A stretch of 64,000 nucleotides of DNA from Pegoplata infirma. Its lineage: Eukaryota > Arthropoda > Insecta > Diptera > Anthomyiidae. The notes beneath the pieces were generated by a model, which was not told the DNA's origin, ran no database searches, and saw only the letters and a program-made list of their open reading frames with translations. Below, one piece after another: positions 12,143 to 27,100 of this stretch (position 1 is its first letter; each line of letters begins with the position of its first letter). The stretch lies in NCBI GenBank assembly GCA_963921195.1, contig OY992537.1, positions 131,028,694-131,092,693 of the forward strand, read 5' to 3'. The position numbers and the translations under genes are program-made.

Positions 12143-15100
12143 GTAATACAAATCGACACCAGCTTAAAGAGAAAACACACGAAATGATGAAGCCAACTGG
12201 TTTTAACATCTTTTTATAAAAAAAATCAAAATTTTTTTAATATTCATGATTTCTTTTTAAAGATTTGCCAAAATTGAACTCGAAAGTTTTAGGAGTTAAT
12301 TTAAAACTTTTGGCTTCTTTTTTGGTAAAAATAATGAAAATTAAAAAATATTTTCTTTATTGTTTTTTTAACTAAAAAAACTCTAGGTAAAAGATTTTAA
12401 ATCCGATTTAGTGGAAAAAGTCAATCCACCAAAATACGAAAAAGTTGATGATATGGCTGACATGACTGTCTTGAACACACCTTGTGTCTTGCACAATTTA
12501 AGACAACGTTATTATAACAGACTTATCTACGTAAGTGTACCTTAACAAACCATACTAATATTTTTTTTTCTTTTTCTCTCTCTCTCTTTCTTAAACTATC
12601 AAAACTTAACCTTAAAAATAAACAAAAATCTTGTAAAACAAAAAAAAAAATATATAAAAAATTGGGGTATTAAAAACAAAATGGGGTTAAAAAATATGGT
12701 AACAAAAAAAAAAAACGTATGAAATAATAGACCAGAGATTTGAAGAAAGATCTCCTCCAACAAGTCAACCCCCCCAAATACGAAAAGGCTGAGGATATGT
12801 CTAACTTGACTTTCCTTAACGATGCCTCCGTACTCCATAACTTGAGACAACGTTATGTACACAAACTTATCTACGTAAGTATGCTAGCTAAAAAAAAGCT
12901 TCTTGTCAAAGCTTTCCATGTTTAAACTCCCTCTTAACCAAAAATCCTAGTAGTCTGGCTAACAAATTTTTTTGGAATATCATTTTAAATGGCCGCTAAA
13001 GTTGAAATAAATCAAAATTAAAAAAATAAAATAGCTTAAAATATCAAAAACTAATTGGCATATCTTGTAGAATCTGCTAACAAAAAGCTTTTTTTGTAAT
13101 TCATCAAAAACTCAAAAAAATTAATTTTCCCTTATTTGTTAAGTTATGGTCCAAAAATTGGATCTAACGCGTTAAGGGTCCAATTTTTAAACCCTTTCCC
13201 AAACAATTGTAGGGAAATTTGTCAAACATTCATTAAAAAAAATTCCAAAAAAAAATTTGTATTTTTTGTATTAATGTTATAATCCTGCTTTATTGTATGC
13301 TCGCTCTAATTATATCAACATTTGCTCTTACAACATTTACCACCAGTCTTGAGAATTTGAACTGGCCCAAATTGGATAAAAAATGCAAACACATCACACA
13401 ATTGGTATTATACATCTCCAAAAACTGGAAAATCATACAAAACGATGCATCCAAAAACCGTAAACACTCAAAAACAAAAACATAAAATCGTAAATTCCTC
13501 ACAAAAAATCGTTATAAAAACGAAAAAATCAATCGAATGAAAAACCAGCAATAACAGTAAAACTATGACTTAACTGAGCTGAAATTTTCTTCATCCTACC
13601 CCCAAAAAATCGAAAAACACAAAATCTCCACACAAAAAAAATCATAATTTGTTTTTATACCCAGTAGTAAAATGTAGTAATTTTTTTATTGTTTAAACCT
13701 AGTATTTTATTTTTAAATTCCTTACCACAAAAAAATTTCCTATCTAAATTTTCCTCCAACATCTTTTTTTAAAAAAATCTAATCACATTTTCTTTTCTTT
13801 AATTTACTCTACGTGAAATTTTGTTGTAACCAAAAACAGACCTACTCTGGTCTTTTCTGCGTTGCCATCAATCCCTACAAGCGTTACCCCGTATATACCA
13901 ACCGTTGCGCTAAGATGTACCGTGGTAAGCGTCGTAATGAAGTGCCACCCCATATTTTCGCCATTTCTGATGGTGCCTACGTCGACATGTTGACCAACCA
14001 CGTCAATCAATCTATGTTGATTACCGGTGAGTCTGGTGCTGGTAAGACTGAAAACACCAAGAAGGTAATTGCTTACTTTGCCACCGTTGGTGCCTCCACC
14101 AAGAAGCCCGATGAAGCCACAAAGAACAAGGGTTCCTTGGAAGATCAAGTCGTACAAACCAATCCTGTTCTTGAAGCTTTCGGTAACGCCAAGACCGTCC
14201 GTAACGATAACTCTTCTCGTTTCGTAAGTTTAAACTTGCAATATTTTTTTTTGTATAGAAATTTACTTATGCTGTATATTCTTTCTCTTTCTCTCTTTCT
14301 GGGTACTTAGGGTAAATTCATCCGTATTCATTTCGGTCCCACCGGTAAATTGGCTGGTGCTGATATTGAAACTTGTAAGTATTTGTTTTGAAATAAAGGC
14401 TATAGTAATTGATAGTTGTTAATATAAACATAATTTAAATTAAATCAATAATTTTTAAAAATTTTTAATTGAATGAAATTATTATAAGCAATTAATTTTT
14501 TAATTGTTTTAATAATACAAAATAATCAATATATGATACTGGTATCAGCCTTTAGTAATATTATGATACCACGGATGAAAATTTATTTCATATTTAAATA
14601 ATATCGGGGAATTATTAATGGATAAATAATATTATAAACAAAAACAAAAAAAAAATTTTTTTAGAAATATTTTTTTTTTTTTTTTAAATTTCAACTTAAA
14701 TTTTGTTGATATAACAAAGATTTCGGTTAATACATTCATATATAGGTTGTATCAATTGGCTATTTGGTTGTAACAACTGAATTTTGTTGATATAACAGGC
14801 TTTTTATAGAAATAATCACAATATGTGGTTGTCACAACCGAATATAGTAAGCAGTTACCGTATTTTTGGGTTCATACAACTGAAAAGTTTCTTTGGAATT
14901 TTTTTCTGTGTTTAGATTTTCATGGAAAAATCCTGTCATAACAAATCGTAAACATCAAAAAAATTATTCAAAATTTTCTCCAATAATTATTTTAATTGAA
15001 TAAAAAAATAATAATCAATTACTGTTGTTGTTAATTCAATAACAGAATTTATTAATATAAAAACTTTCTGAAATAATACTCAATTTTATTTAGAAAGTTG

Positions 15101-18100
15101 AAATATTGATTAATTTTTATTAATTTAATTAACTAATTAATTATGATTTTAAAATTTAATTAAAATTTTCATTGAAATTATTTTTTTATTTTTTTTTTTA
15201 CGTTTAAAAACAAAAACGATAGACTTTTTGTGTAACAGATGATTTTAACTTATGAAAATGGAGGATATTACTTTGATATCATAATGTTACACCGTCCAAC
15301 AGCCAATATTAATCATAAAACGGGTGATATTCTTCTAAATGTAGAAATAAAATGGAGTAAAAGTTTTACTCCATTTAAAAGTTTTTCATTTCGTGATCCT
15401 GTATCAAATTATTGATATTACTTTGATATCATAATGTTACACCGTCTGACAGCCATTATTAAACATGATATGGATGATATTCATCTGAATGTAAAGATCA
15501 AATGAAGTAAACTGCATTTACAGTTTTTAATTTCGTAAAACTGTTTCGTTTTAAAAGAACTTCAAAGTTCTAAAGGATAACATTTTATAAAATATATTTT
15601 AAATATTTGTACTTGTCTTAAAATAGCACTATTGATGTTAAATGAAAGAGGAGAATCTTTGCTAATTTTTCCATTTATTAATTTTGCTATATCAAGAAAA
15701 AGAATGTGTTTAATGTCCCTTCAAAACTTTATCAAAATATTTTGTTTAAAATTTAAATGATATTGAAGGATAAAGTTTTGAAAAGACACTACTAACCTTC
15801 TCTTTTCCTGATATGTCAAAATAATAAAATGGGAAAATCAGCGGAAATCCTCCTCTTCCATTTGCCATCATCAATGGCATCCTAGTACAAGCACAAATAT
15901 TTAAAAAAATATTTTACAAAAATGTAATCCTCTTAAACTTTGAAGTCGTTTTAAAAGTAAACAGAAGCTCGAAATGAAAAACTGTAAATGCAGTTTTACT
16001 ACATTTAGTATCTAGTTTCAAACGTATATTATGCAGATCGATTTTCTTCTTTTTGCCGGACAGTGTTATCATTTAAAAAATATTGTTTTTTTTTAAGATT
16101 TTTTAAGATATTCTAAATTTGTTTATTATTACTATCAATTACCGCTAAAGAGCTTTTTGTTTTTACATATACATACATATGTCAAATTTCTCTTACTTAC
16201 TCTTGTACTTTTTTTCTCTTTATTCTTACAGACTTGTTGGAAAAGGCTCGTGTCATCTCCCAACAATCTTTGGAACGTTCTTACCACATTTTCTACCAGA
16301 TCATGTCTGGTTCCGTTGCTGGTGTTAAAGGTATACTTAACTCATCCATTCTCTTAAACTATCTCTCTCTTTGTCTACGTCTCTATCAATTTCAATCTCA
16401 CTTTCACTATCATTACTCTCATTTATCTCTCCTAAAATTATTATCATTTTAAATATTTTTTTTTTGAAGATCTTAATATATTTTCTTTATATTCTTCATT
16501 CTCTCATCTGTTTTACACTGTTCAACAATTTTTTTTTTTACAAAAATTTTTTGTTGAATATTTTTTTTTTTTATTTTTTTTTTTTAAATCTATCATAAAA
16601 CCAAAACACTTATCATTTCAAAAATTTTTTTAAATAGAATACTGTTTGTTGTCCAACAACGTCTACGATTACCATATTGTATCTCAGGGCAAGGTTACAG
16701 TCGCCAGTATCGATGATGCTGATGAATTCACTCTTACCGATGTAATTTTCTTTCAATATTTTTTTTTTATATATAATAATTATTTTTTTAAAAATCTAAC
16801 GCCTCTAATGCAATTAAAGCAGCCACAACTATCAACTACAGTAGATTTAACCTCAGAAAAAAAATTTAACTATTTGAGTAGTAAAAATAATTTTGAAATT
16901 GATTTTCAATATCAATTATAGCAATCAAAATGCTTTAACAATCTAACAATTTACAAGAAAACTTAGAATTTTTCCAAAATTTTTTTTATAGGTTTTATAG
17001 AAATAGGTCTGTTTTTCTCTTTCTGACTCCAACATCACCAAAACCCTCTATCTACGATATTTGTATATAAAAATTTTCACTTATGAACTTAGGTTATATT
17101 TAAAGATTTTTTCGCAAAAAAATAATATATCCCTAAAATTGTCTTGTCTAAATATTTTTGTATAAAGAGATGACATATTTAACACCACATATTGGTGATT
17201 ATCCCGGAATATGTCAGGGTAAAACCAGGATACCCGGTGTCAACGATGGTGAAGAATTTGAATTAACCGATGTAAGTTGGGTTTTAAATAATACCAACCA
17301 CACCCACTTTTACTATATATAAAATTTAAAAAAAAAAAATAAAACCCCCAGAGCCCTTGTTTGTAGCAAAGTATAAAATTAAGAAACAAAAACTATATAA
17401 ATATTTCCTAATTTTCTCTTTAAAAAAATTTAAAATTCCCTTGTGATATATATATATAAATATCTCTTAGTTTATTTTCTCTCTTTCTCTCTCTCTTTGT
17501 AGTTTTTTTTTTGTTTTAGAAAAGCTCTTACTTTTCTAAATATAACAGTTTGTATAGCACAATATACAATATACAATATTATATATATATATAAATAACG
17601 TTTTTTAGTAAATATATATGTTTTTCTTTTTGTATATATGAATAATTTTCATTGGTTATTCCGGAATTTCTATCTCTTGAATTTTTTTTACTCTCCGTTT
17701 GTTGATAAACTCTTTATTTATATATAAAAAAAACACAATTCTTCTACTCTTTCGTGTCTCTATCTCTTGTTCTCTTTATATCTCTGATAAGCTCTTTTTA
17801 TATATATTTACACTGTAAAAAGTTATGTAAATACACTTAAAGAAAAGTATTTAGTAATCTAGGTTAGGAGCAAAGGGCTCTTTTGGGTTTTATTAACTTG
17901 CAAAAATTTAATTCAAAAATTCTTCTCTACCTTAAAGGCACTGGGTTATTTTGTTGTTTTACTAGAGTAAACAAAATAAAATTAAAGCCCGCTCCTGGCT
18001 TGGATTTAAAATTCTTTCTATAATCTTACACAAAATTGTAGATGCACCTCCTGACCATCCATCCCTCTATAAAATGAAATCAATCACCAATAAAAACAAA

Positions 18101-21100
18101 AAAAACCTTCCACGTTACAAATACTCTTATCACCCGTAAAATCATTTCAAATTTTTTTATTTTATAAATCATTAAACTATTCGAGTGTCAAAATTTTATG
18201 GACGTTTCGTGTATATGATTTTTTTTTTTGTTATAAAATTTTCAAAAAAACTTATCATAAATTTTTTTGTGACTTAGAGGAGTGCTTCTTGTCGGACAAC
18301 ATTTATGATTACTATAACGTATCCCAGGGTAAAGTAACAGTACCCAACATGGATGACGGTGAAGAATTCCAGCTTGCCGATGTAAGTTTCAACAAAAAAT
18401 GTTTAGGAAAATCTAAGCCATACCAAAAGAAACAACTTCCCGAAATTTCCCTTACCAACACACACAGATTTTTTTTTTACAATATATTATATCCAAACAT
18501 TTACACTTTATAGAAAATTTCCTTTACCTTAAAGACCGTTATACAGGTCTTTCCCCTACCGTTTTAGACAAAACAAAAATCCTTATTTATACTCTTTTCA
18601 GTTCAATTCTGTGTTTTTTTTACCGTGTATGGCCTCCCCCCTTGTTTGTGAAACTCTTAAGAATAATAACAAGAGTTTGTGTATGGAATCCTATCGTTTT
18701 GTGTGTGTTTCACTCTTAGATTTGTTAGACTTGGGGAAAATAACCTCCAAGTGGATCTACAAATTTTGGTGACTAAAGTGGAATGTTCTGCAAGGCATGT
18801 TAAACAACAAAGACCAATATATCCCGAATTCAAAACGGCTGACCATCAATAGAGTACTTGATCGTGTCGTTGAAAAAAAAAAATGATCTACATTTCATTT
18901 TTTAATTTTCCATGTATACTCAAATATGCACGTTTGAAATTAAACCCTGTCTCCCTTCCCTCCCTAAGACCCCCTCATATATTCTTTCTTTAATTCCGGA
19001 ATAAATTTTACTGATTCTATTTGTAATTAATGTAAAAAAAAAGTTTTCTTTAAAAAAAAAGAAAGGAATGTTAGCTTTTTATATTAAAAAAGAATTCATA
19101 GTTAATTCATCATTCATAGAAATGATGAATTATGATGAACTTATGTTTTAGGTTTATGAAAAAGAACTAAGTTATTAACAAAATATTAAAACTGCTTGTA
19201 ATTTTACTAAAAATTAGTAGTAAGCTAAAAAAACTTAAAAAGAAAAACAGAAAAAATAACTTAACGAAAAAAAAAAAAACCGGTTAAAAATGATTATACA
19301 TATTAAGGAAATATTTTGTTTCGTCGTTAGACCTCTGCTAAACGGCTGAAAAAATATTTTCTAAATAAATTTTGAACAAAAATCAGAAAAAATAACTTTA
19401 ATTTAAAAAAAAAAAAAATAATAATTAAAATCAACAACCGGTTAAAAATGATTATACATATGCAAGCAGAATGTAGTTGGTTTAGTCGTTGAAGCACTGC
19501 TTAACGGCTGAAAAAATATTTTCCAAGTAAATGTTGAAAGAAATAACTTTAAATTAACAAAAAAAAAAAATAATTAAAATCAACAACCGGTGAAAAATGA
19601 TGATACACATGCAAGCAGAAGTATATTTGGTTTAGCCAATAGAGCACTACTAAACTGTGAAAATGTATGCAGAAAGTAGTAACAAAATGTAAAAAGTCCA
19701 TATTAAAATATAAAGCGTGTAGAAAGTGTTGGCAAATTTTGTCATCCCCACATCAGATGCAGGACTTCTGCAGTACTAACTTATAAATTTCATCAACATA
19801 TATTTTTTACTGCAGAAATTAAAACTTTAGTATACAATTCTTTGCAATCAGATGAAATCATATATTATCAGATCAAATAAGATCACATCGAGTTTTACAC
19901 GGGATAGACTTTTTACACACTATATAATTTTTTAAGGGCTTGTCACATTTTGACTCTAGTTTTTACATACATTTCAGCAGTTTGACAGCAATTTTACACA
20001 GAGTAACATGAAATACTTTTAAAAGTCGAAAGTTCTTTTTTGTTCAAAATTAGTTAAAAATTCGTTAAATTTGTGGAGTTTTGTAATTTTTTTTCTGTTA
20101 TTTTTACTTTTAAATAAAAAAATAATAATTTAAAAAAATGTAATAATAAATTTTTGTTATGCATGCTTAAAAAAAACCAGAAAACTCACAGAATTTAAAA
20201 CTCACTAAGGGATAAATTAAGTAAAACAAGTTTTTTTATAAAAAATTCTATAAAATTTGTACGGAAAGTTATCAAAATTCAAAAAAAAAATACCCAATTC
20301 ACACCTGAAGTGAAATCTTTTTCGAATGAGATTTCGATCATACGGTAGTAAATAAAATGATACGATGCCATATGATCGAAATCTCGTTCGAACGAGATTT
20401 CACCTCAGGTATGAATAGGGTCGTAATTGCAATATTGCAGATTTCAGAAGACTAATCATTTCAGATATATGAAAAATTTTGTTTATACAGATGATTTGGT
20501 TTTTTGAAAACTGACCGTTAAAGTTTTACTTAAAAACAAAATATCCCTAAAGCCGCCTCTAACAATTCTATATATTAAAAACACCGCTTAAACCACTGGC
20601 TTTTACACCTAAAACATAAAAAAACCTCAAATGTAAAAATTGATTAGATCTGGCTGATCTGTTAAGATCTAATGATATCAATTGATCTATTAAATCTGCG
20701 ATTTGTTTCCAATTTTGAGTTCAAAAAAGATCTGTTTTATAAATGTATATGATCAGATCTCGAAATTGGCTACAAATCTCGTATATAATCAGATCTTAAC
20801 AGATTCCAATATATCTAATCGATTTTTAAAATCTAAAACTACCAAAAAAATATATAATAAATCTAATAAATTACCCTTTTCTCAAATTTTCTTTCCTTAA
20901 AAAAACCACCAAATTACAGCAAGCTTTCGACATTTTGGGTTTCACCAACGAAGAAAAACACAATGTCTACAAGATCACCGCCGCTGTTATGCACATGGGT
21001 GGCATGAAGTTCAAGCAACGTGGTCGCGAAGAACAGGCTGAACAAGATGGTGAAGAAGAAGGTGGTCGTGTATCCAAATTGTTGGGTTGCGATACCGCTG

Positions 21101-24100
21101 AATTGTACAAGAACTTGTTGAAACCCCGCATTAAGGTCGGTAACGAATTCGTCACACAAGGTCGTAACGTACAACAAGTCACCAACTCCATTGGTGCCCT
21201 CTGTAAGGGTGTGTTCGATCGTCTCTTCAAATGGTTGGTCAAGAAGTGTAACGAAACTTTGGACACCAAACAAAAACGTCAACATTTCATCGGTGTATTG
21301 GATATTGCTGGTTTTGAAATTTTCGACGTAAGTTTTCAGTGTGCCAAATACACAAACACATATACATACATACAAACATAATCACAACTACACACTCATA
21401 AATACACACACTACTCTATCATAAAAACAAACACTCAATTCGAAAACCTTAATGGAAATTTCAGATCTGAAGATCCGAAATTTTTGTTAATGTTTTGAAC
21501 ATGTAGTGAAGTGAAAATTTTTATAAATTTTTATAAAAATTGTTCATTGTTTTCAAAAAATATATTTTTCTCACAATTAACACAATATATCCAAACGGGG
21601 TCTTTAATGAACAAACAAAAAACAATACTTTGTTAATCTCCACGAGCGGAGTTTCATTCAAAATTTCATTCACTTCCCGTAGTACAACGGCTTCGAACAA
21701 TTGTGTATCAACTTCACCAATGAGAAGTTGCAACAGTTCTTCAACCACGTCATGTTCGTATTGGAACAAGAAGAATATAAGAGAGAAGGTATTAACTGGG
21801 ACTTTATCGATTTCGGTATGGACTTGTTGGCTTGTATCGAGTTGATTGAAAAGGTGCTTACAAAACAAACAAATTTTCCACTGTACCCAATTGTTTTTAA
21901 ATCAATGTTTGTTTCTTTTATTTAAAACAAAAAAAAAAATACCAATAAGCTTTGTAAAGCTTTAATTTCTCAAAGTTTTTGTGAAAACTTTGTCAAAATA
22001 ACTTTACAAAGCTTCGAAAGTTTGGAAAGCCTTTTGAGCTTTCAAAAAGAATTATAGTTTGTGCACCTCTTTGTTTTTATATTTGTTTGTATGAGAAATG
22101 AAAAGTTTTTTAAGGGTTCTTAAGAGATCTCTAATTTTCTATTTGAAAAAAGAGAACGGTCGATAACTAAAACAGGTAAATTTCAAAACAAAAAAATCAT
22201 CATTATAAAAGCTCTCAAGCATAAACTTATTTTCTTGTCTTGTTTTACACACATACATACATAAAAAATTTCCCCAACAAACACACGCACAATACTTGTG
22301 TTGTTTGTAGTGGTCCCACTATATAAAGTTTTACCTTGTTTACACACCACATCCAAACAAACAATCATTCAACCGTTTACACTTACACAAAAAAAAAAAA
22401 CACACACACGAAAACACTCAAACACACTATCTACCTCTTTCATTATTATTATGTGTATGTTGTTATTTTTACCTATGATATGATATGAGATGATGTTATT
22501 ATGAATTTTTGTCTTGGGCCTTGATTACACTATACACGTATTTTTTGTTCCTCACAATTATTTAGTACAACGGTTTCGAACAATTGTGTATCAATTTCAC
22601 TAATGAGAAGTTGCAACAATTCTTCAACCATCACATGTTTGTGTTGGAACAAGAAGAATACAAAAGAGAGGGCATTAACTGGGCCTTCATTGATTTTGGT
22701 ATGGATTTATTGGCTTGTATCGATTTGATTGAAAAGGTTGGTCCTATCAAAAAGAAACTTACAACACAAAAAAAAAAACCGGGCCTTTTTTTTAAATTAA
22801 GTGAATGCAAAATGGAATGAAATTTATTTAAGAAAACTTAGAAACAAAAAACAGGGACAATTACATAAATCCCGCATCACTTGGACATACGACTTAAGTG
22901 ATGATCTATATGATCAAAAAAAGTAGTAGTTGCTTCTTATTTTATATACAAAAAATCATCATCTCTCTCTCTTACATACATACGCACACACACACACAAT
23001 ATGTAGTTCAATTAGAAATTTGTTCATTTATGTATTATTTAATTATTTTATCATCTATATATGTTTATTTTAATTTTTTTTTGTGGCATTGCGTTTTATA
23101 ATACACTTGATCAAAACCCATTTTAGTACAATGGTTTCGAACAATTGTGTATTAACTTCACCAATGAAAAATTGCAACAATTCTTTAACCATCACATGTT
23201 TGTGTTGGAACAAGAAGAATACAAGAGAGAAGGCATTGACTGGGCCTTCATTGATTTCGGCATGGATTTATTAGCCTGTATTGATTTGATTGAAAAGGTT
23301 TGTCCAATGAAAACTTTCAAAAGAATGGGCCCTTAAACAAAAAATTTATGGAATGTGAAAATGAATGTTGTAACATGAACGTTCTCCCCCCTCCAAAAAA
23401 AAAAACTCACTTGAAGTGATATAAATGGTCAGCTTTATTTCCGCCAAATCTTCTCCCAAATTCCCTTCACACCACAAAACTTGTTAAATCTAGTTATAAT
23501 TAGACAACAAGTTTTGTTCTCACTTTCAGAATAAACACAAAAAACTGGTCTATATGAGCACCAACCCTATCTATCATCCAAAAAATACTATACTAACCTC
23601 ATAAATTCCATTTCCATCACCATACAAAAAAAAACATAGAATAAAATCTATATATCCTCCTGTCATTGTAACTAATCTTTTATATATAAAACAAAAATCA
23701 TTGTTCTAATTCCGGCATACAGTACAACGGTTTCGAACAATTGTGTATCAATTTCACTAACGAAAAATTGCAACAATTCTTCAATCATCACATGTTCGTT
23801 TTGGAACAAGAAGAATACAAGAGAGAAGGCATTGAATGGGCCTTCATTGATTTCGGCATGGATTTGTTAGCCTGTATTGAATTGATTGAAAAGGTATTCA
23901 CTTGAACAAAATTACTGACAATTTTAGTGATACTTTTTCTCTTAGAAAAATTCTCTTCTAAAAAAAAAGTATTTAGTATAAAAAAAAAATATATTAAAAA
24001 CAAAACCAGTAAAAAAAGCTTTCACTAAAACAAAAGCTCAATTACAACTTAAACAAATAATAAGTAATACACAATTGCCTCTCCATTCGTATCTCTTTGT

Positions 24101-27100
24101 CAATTTCCTAACAACTTTCCCCCCAGCACTTGTTACTAACTGTGGCGCTCTTTGTTTGTTACGTATTGTTACTCTCCGTATTTTGTAGTAAAATTATTGT
24201 AGAAAAATCTAATTTACACTTTAAGTATTTCTTCATTTAGCCATTAAAACAAGTCTCACAGAAAATTATGCTTTCTAAAACAACAATAAAAAAATCTAAC
24301 ATATTTCTATTGTGAAGGTAAGTCAATTGTACTAAATGTACTAAAACCTTTTAAAAAAAACTGGCTCGTTAAATTTAATTTAATTAATTGTATTAATGTT
24401 TAATCTTTCTAGATGCCGAATAGAAACTAATGTATTATTTTTTTCTCTCTCTCTCTCTCTCTCTCTCTAACTCAATAACTAGCCTATGGGTATCTTGTCC
24501 ATTCTTGAAGAAGAGTCTATGTTCCCCAAGGCTACTGATGCTACCTTCGCTGAAAAGTTGACCAACACCCATTTGGGTAAATCTGCTCCCTTCCAAAAAC
24601 CAAAACCACCAAAGCCCGGTCAACAAGCTGCTCACTTTGCTATTGGCCATTATGCTGGTGTTGTATCTTATAACATCACCGGTTGGTTGGAGAAGAACAA
24701 GGATCCCTTGAACGACACTGTTGTCGATCAATTCAAGAAATCATCCAACAAATTGTTGATTGAAATCTTTGCTGATCATCCTGGTCAATCTGGTGGCGGT
24801 GAACAAGCTAAGGGCGGTCGTGGTAAGAAGGGTGGTGGTTTCGCCACTGTCTCCTCATCATACAAGGAACAATTGAATCAATTGATGACCACCTTGCGTT
24901 CCACACAACCTCATTTCGTACGTTGTATCATTCCCAATGAATTGAAACAGACTGGTCTCGTAGATGCTCATTTGGTTATGCATCAATTGACTTGTAACGG
25001 TGTACTTGAAGGTATCCGTATTTGCCGTAAAGGTTTCCCCAACAGAATGGTCTACTCTGATTTCAAACAACGGTAAGTAAAGGTGTTAATGTTGTATGAA
25101 ACACAACATTTAAAAAAAAAAGTTTAGGGTTTTCAATTATTTTAAAAAAAACATTAGATAACTTAGGAACTTATAACTTTGATCTGAATGATAGGTTTTT
25201 TATTATTTATTAATTTTTTTTTTAATTTAAAATTTTTTTTTTCAAATACTTAGTTATATGATTTTGGCTCCAGCTATTATGGTAGCTGAAAAATTGCCCA
25301 AGAATGCCGCAGCCAAGTGTTTGGAATCTGTCGGTTTGGATTCTGAGTTATACCGTATTGGTCACACCAAGGCACGCAAGCTATATGTTCAAACAATTAT
25401 CCCTTTTTTTTTTTGTTTTTCAAATGAACCCTTTAGTTTGTAGTTTCAAAATCCTACATTTATAGTATTTGTAATCCTTGGTGTTGTACCTTTGAGTACT
25501 ATGTGTCTGTCCCTCTCTTTCTCTCTTAAGAGTTGAGAATTTTTAACTGTTTTTGTATATACACTCTTACTCTAGCTCTCTTTCTTGTATATGTATATTA
25601 TTTAAAGAGAGGGAGTACAGTTAATTATCATTTAATGTATTTTTATGTTTTATACACATTGACTATAACACACACCACAATAATACAATTGATTTTCACT
25701 TTTTATATTCTTTTGTAAAAATTTTTAAAAAATTTTAGATGCATTTATAAATATAGGAACATAGTTTTTAAATTTGTGTCTCTTAGTTACTCTCTTTGAT
25801 TTTCACCTTACTGGGTACTTAAGAGAATAATCATTTGCGTGTTTAGGATTATCTTTCCTTATTAAAAGTTACTTTCTGTGATGTCTCTTTGGTGAATATT
25901 CAAGATGTATACGACTTTGTAGCTCTTGATTTATTAGAATTTAAGAGTTTACTCTTTCCCTTTGATCTCAAGGATATATTTTTTTAAAGCATTTTTAATT
26001 AGATTTTGCAATTTATTTTTATAACGTTCTCTTTTTGTATTTATATTGTTCACAGGTATCGCATTCTTAACTCAGAAGGCATTGTAGGTGTTTCTCATGA
26101 AACTGAACAGGCTAAAATAATTCTAGAATCTACAGGTCTAGATCCTGACCAGTATCGTATCGGCCATACCAAGGCATGATATTGATATATTAAACAAATT
26201 TAAAATAATTCTTTTAGAATTCCAACTTCCCTTAGAACTAAATACACTTAAAGAATAACCATTTCAGTAGAAATTTTAATTCTAATCTTATTTAGAGCTC
26301 TTTGGATTTCTCGCAAGAGAATTCGTTAAGAGAAATAGTATAGTCAATTTATTATTATTGAAGTTTAAAAGTGTTAAATTTTTGGCTATAAATATTTTTA
26401 TACCCGAAATTTTACCACTTTTTACTAGGACATTTTTTGTTCTCTTCTTGGCGAACTTACAACAATAATATAATTTTCCTTTTACATCCAGTAGTGTAAA
26501 AAATTTATAGTTTTAAAGTGTAGTAGTATTAACCTTATTTAAAAATTTTTATACAGATATTTTCCCTTATATTTTGAACTAATGTATGGTATTAGTAATT
26601 AGTAACACTTTAATAATTTCTAACTCTTAGTTAATCTCTTTGATAATGCGTATTTAAGAGAATCATTTAAATGTTTAGGCCTCTCTTTTGTTCTTAGATT
26701 TCTTTGATTTCGAGTGGTTTAGGAAATTGGTAAAACTTTCAAAATTAATAACTCTCAGTTACTCTCTTTGATAATGCGTATTATAGAGAATCATAAAAAT
26801 GTATAGGCCTCTCTTTTTATTCTTGGTTTTAAAGAGCCTTATTTAAAGCTTTTTACTTACTATTACACCTAAAAGAGTTTGTTTAAGGCTAGTATTTTTT
26901 TATCATACACCCTCATACACAGATGTTTGCAATTAAATTTTTACACAATTTCTGTTTATTTCTCTCACTTTTATATTGTTTCACAGGTATCGTATTCTTA
27001 ATTCAGGTGGCATTGTAGGCATTGAAAAGGAAACTGAACAAGCTAAAATTATTCTAGAATCTACAGGTCTAGATCCGGACACCTATCGTATCGGCAATAC

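Larger units (their letters stand above)
18382..20919 (+). other. Mhc intron between exon 7 cluster and exon 8
   Basis: 2.5 kb with no exon-like frame. It contains three tandem copies of a repeat of about 150 bp (19278-19670), a foldback element (20292-20420), and an AGATCT/GATCAGATC-rich patch at 20640-20820 that resembles the patch at 29240-29780. Confidence 0.8.

Noticed and set aside
18382..20919. A fourth exon 7 copy
   Set aside because: No QGK, EEF or (T/A)D|GTAA pattern in frame was found.
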